Part shown: one piece after another, positions 4,745 through 5,925 of the stretch
Layout: each line of letters opens with the position of its first letter
How positions within the stretch are numbered: position 1 is the first letter of the stretch
Source: Pseudomonadota bacterium
GTDB taxonomy: Bacteria > Pseudomonadota > Alphaproteobacteria > Rhizobiales > Beijerinckiaceae
Direction of reading: 5' to 3'
DNA: 5,925 nucleotides
Assembly (NCBI GenBank): GCA_023452965.1
Contig: JAEXUU010000109.1
Location: 1-5,925, forward strand
Program-made: the position numbers and the translations under genes
Notes under the pieces: generated by a model
What the model saw: only the letters and a program-made list of their open reading frames with translations
Database searches by the model: none
What the model was told of the DNA's origin: nothing

Positions 4745-5925
4745 ATGAACAGCGCCGTTCCGCGCTATCAGGGTGCTGCCGCAGGCGCGGAGACCGCCCG
4801 CCTGTCGCATTTCATCGACGGCCGCTTCGTGCCGGCCGGCCGCAGCAGCTTCGAGAACCGCCATCCGGCGACGGGCGAAGTGATCAACCTCGTGCCCGAG
4901 GCCGACTCGGCTGCGATCGACGATGCGGTGAAGGCCGCCAAGCGGGCTCTCAAGGGACCGTGGGGCAAGATGAGCGAGCAGCAGCGCTCGGCCATATTGC
5001 GCAAGGTCGCCGACGGGATCATGGCCCGCTTCGACGATTTCCTGGCCGCCGAGGTGCTCGACACCGGCAAGCCCAAGAGCCTCGCCTCGCATATCGACAT
5101 CCCGCGCGGCGCCGCGAACTTCAACGTCTTCGCCGACCAGGTGCTGACGCTCTCGACCGAGAGCTTCCGCATGGCGACGCCGGATGGGGCCGGCGCGCTG
5201 AACTACGCGATCCGCGGGCCGCGCGGCGTCATCGCCGTGGTCTGCCCGTGGAATCTCCCGCTGCTGCTGATGACCTGGAAGGTCGCGCCGGCACTCGCCT
5301 GCGGCAACACCGTCGTGGTCAAGCCCTCCGAGGAGACGCCGACCACCGCGACCATGCTCGGCGAGATCATGAACGAGGCCGGCGTGCCGCCCGGCGTCTA
5401 CAATGTCGTGCATGGCTTCGGCGAGGACAGCGCCGGCGAGTACCTGACCAGCCACCCCCTGGTCGACGGCATCACCTTCACGGGCGAGACCCGCACCGGC
5501 GAGGCGATCATGCGCGCCGCCGCCACGGGCGTCCGCCCGGTCTCGCTCGAACTCGGCGGCAAGAACGCCTCGCTGGTCTTCGCCGACTGCGACATGGACA
5601 AGGCGATCGAGGGCGTGACCCGTGCCGTGTTCGCCAATTGCGGTCAGGTCTGCCTCGGCACCGAGCGCGTCTATGTCGAGCGGCCTATCTTCGATCAGTT
5701 CACGCAACGCCTGAAGCAGGCGGCGCAGAAGCTGAAGCCCGGCAACCCGTTCGACGCGGCGACCACGCTCGGTCCCCTGATCAGCCAGGTCCATCGCGAC
5801 AAGGTGCTGTCCTACTATGCCAAGGCGAAGGCGGAGGGCGCCGAGATCATCACCGGCGGCGGCATCCCCGAACTGCCAACCCCGTATTCCGCCGGCTCCT
5901 TCGTCGAGCCGACGATCTGGACCGG
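4745..5925 (+). CDS. 2-hydroxymuconic / 2-aminomuconic 6-semialdehyde dehydrogenase (DmpC/XylG/AmnC/NbaE-type ALDH), C-terminus cut by window edge
   Basis: This NAD+-dependent enzyme oxidises the aldehyde of a meta-cleavage product (2-hydroxymuconate or 2-aminomuconate 6-semialdehyde) to the dicarboxylate. The 393 visible residues leave about 100 missing from a family length near 490-500. Start ATG 4745 has GGGAG (4733-4737) seven bases upstream and lies 30 bases after the SDR stop. Catalytic residues seen: N170 (CPWN), K193 (VKPSEE), E269 (LELGGKN) and nucleophile C303 (NCGQVCLGTERV). The FTGETRTGEAIM (T246-E248) segment and HGFGEDSAGEYLTSHP are characteristic of this subfamily rather than betaine-aldehyde or generic ALDHs. 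R121 sits where the substrate-carboxylate arginine (R120 in the Pseudomonas aminomuconate enzyme) is expected; the second arginine would be beyond the edge. Hydroxy- versus amino-muconate preference cannot be decided here. Confidence 0.92.
   Translation, partial: MNSAVPRYQGAAAGAETARLSHFIDGRFVPAGRSSFENRHPATGEVINLVPEADSAAIDDAVKAAKRALKGPWGKMSEQQRSAILRKVADGIMARFDDFLAAEVLDTGKPKSLASHIDIPRGAANFNVFADQVLTLSTESFRMATPDGAGALNYAIRGPRGVIAVVCPWNLPLLLMTWKVAPALACGNTVVVKPSEETPTTATMLGEIMNEAGVPPGVYNVVHGFGEDSAGEYLTSHPLVDGITFTGETRTGEAIMRAAATGVRPVSLELGGKNASLVFADCDMDKAIEGVTRAVFANCGQVCLGTERVYVERPIFDQFTQRLKQAAQKLKPGNPFDAATTLGPLISQVHRDKVLSYYAKAKAEGAEIITGGGIPELPTPYSAGSFVEPTIWT

Noticed and set aside
4646..5794. A 382-codon minus-strand frame opposite the ALDH gene
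   Set aside because: It is an antisense shadow of a high-GC gene: charged His/Arg/Asp/Gly-rich composition, no recognisable domain and no ribosome site. The plus-strand ALDH has a complete set of catalytic motifs.
1..5925. Mobile element, phage, defence system, CRISPR or RNA gene
   Set aside because: All long coding regions belong to transport, regulation or oxidoreductase families. No transposase or integrase, terminal inverted repeats, regular spacer array or tRNA/rRNA-like sequence was seen.

Overview
The window looks like a GC-rich alphaproteobacterial chromosome, most likely from the Hyphomicrobiales (Bosea-, Chelatococcus- or Bradyrhizobium-like). The basis is strong G/C at codon third positions, compact divergent operons, GTG starts, a Tat-type signal on a Liv-type binding protein, and the pairing of a branched-chain-type ABC importer with aromatic catabolism genes. 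The taxonomic guess is inference; there is no rRNA or marker gene here.

Layout: two divergent transcription units flank an A/T-rich control region (2986-3260). On the minus strand, reading right to left, lie a periplasmic substrate-binding protein with a twin-arginine signal (2985-1780), a LivH-type permease starting at GTG (1762-893) and a LivM-type permease starting at ATG (896) that runs off the left edge. The usual ATPases LivG and LivF are not in the window and probably follow to the left. On the plus strand lie a GntR/FCD-family regulator (3261-3977), a classical short-chain dehydrogenase/reductase overlapping it by four bases (3974-4714), and an aldehyde dehydrogenase of the 2-hydroxymuconic/2-aminomuconic 6-semialdehyde dehydrogenase type (4745 to the right edge, C-terminus missing).

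How it fits together: the aldehyde dehydrogenase oxidises a ring-cleavage semialdehyde in a meta-cleavage pathway. The SDR probably handles an alcohol, ketone or dihydrodiol of the same pathway. The divergent importer probably brings in the aromatic (or aminoaromatic) substrate or a related acid. The GntR/FCD protein is placed to sense a pathway carboxylate and to control both directions from the shared control region. That region holds a good sigma70-like promoter for the importer with an inverted repeat lying across its -35 box, and a 12-bp perfect palindrome just upstream of the regulator.

No mobile element, CRISPR array, RNA gene or recognisable terminator was seen. The locus is a well-formed but fairly ordinary catabolic/transport module. 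Its open questions are which aromatic it handles, what the SDR does, and how the divergent control region works.
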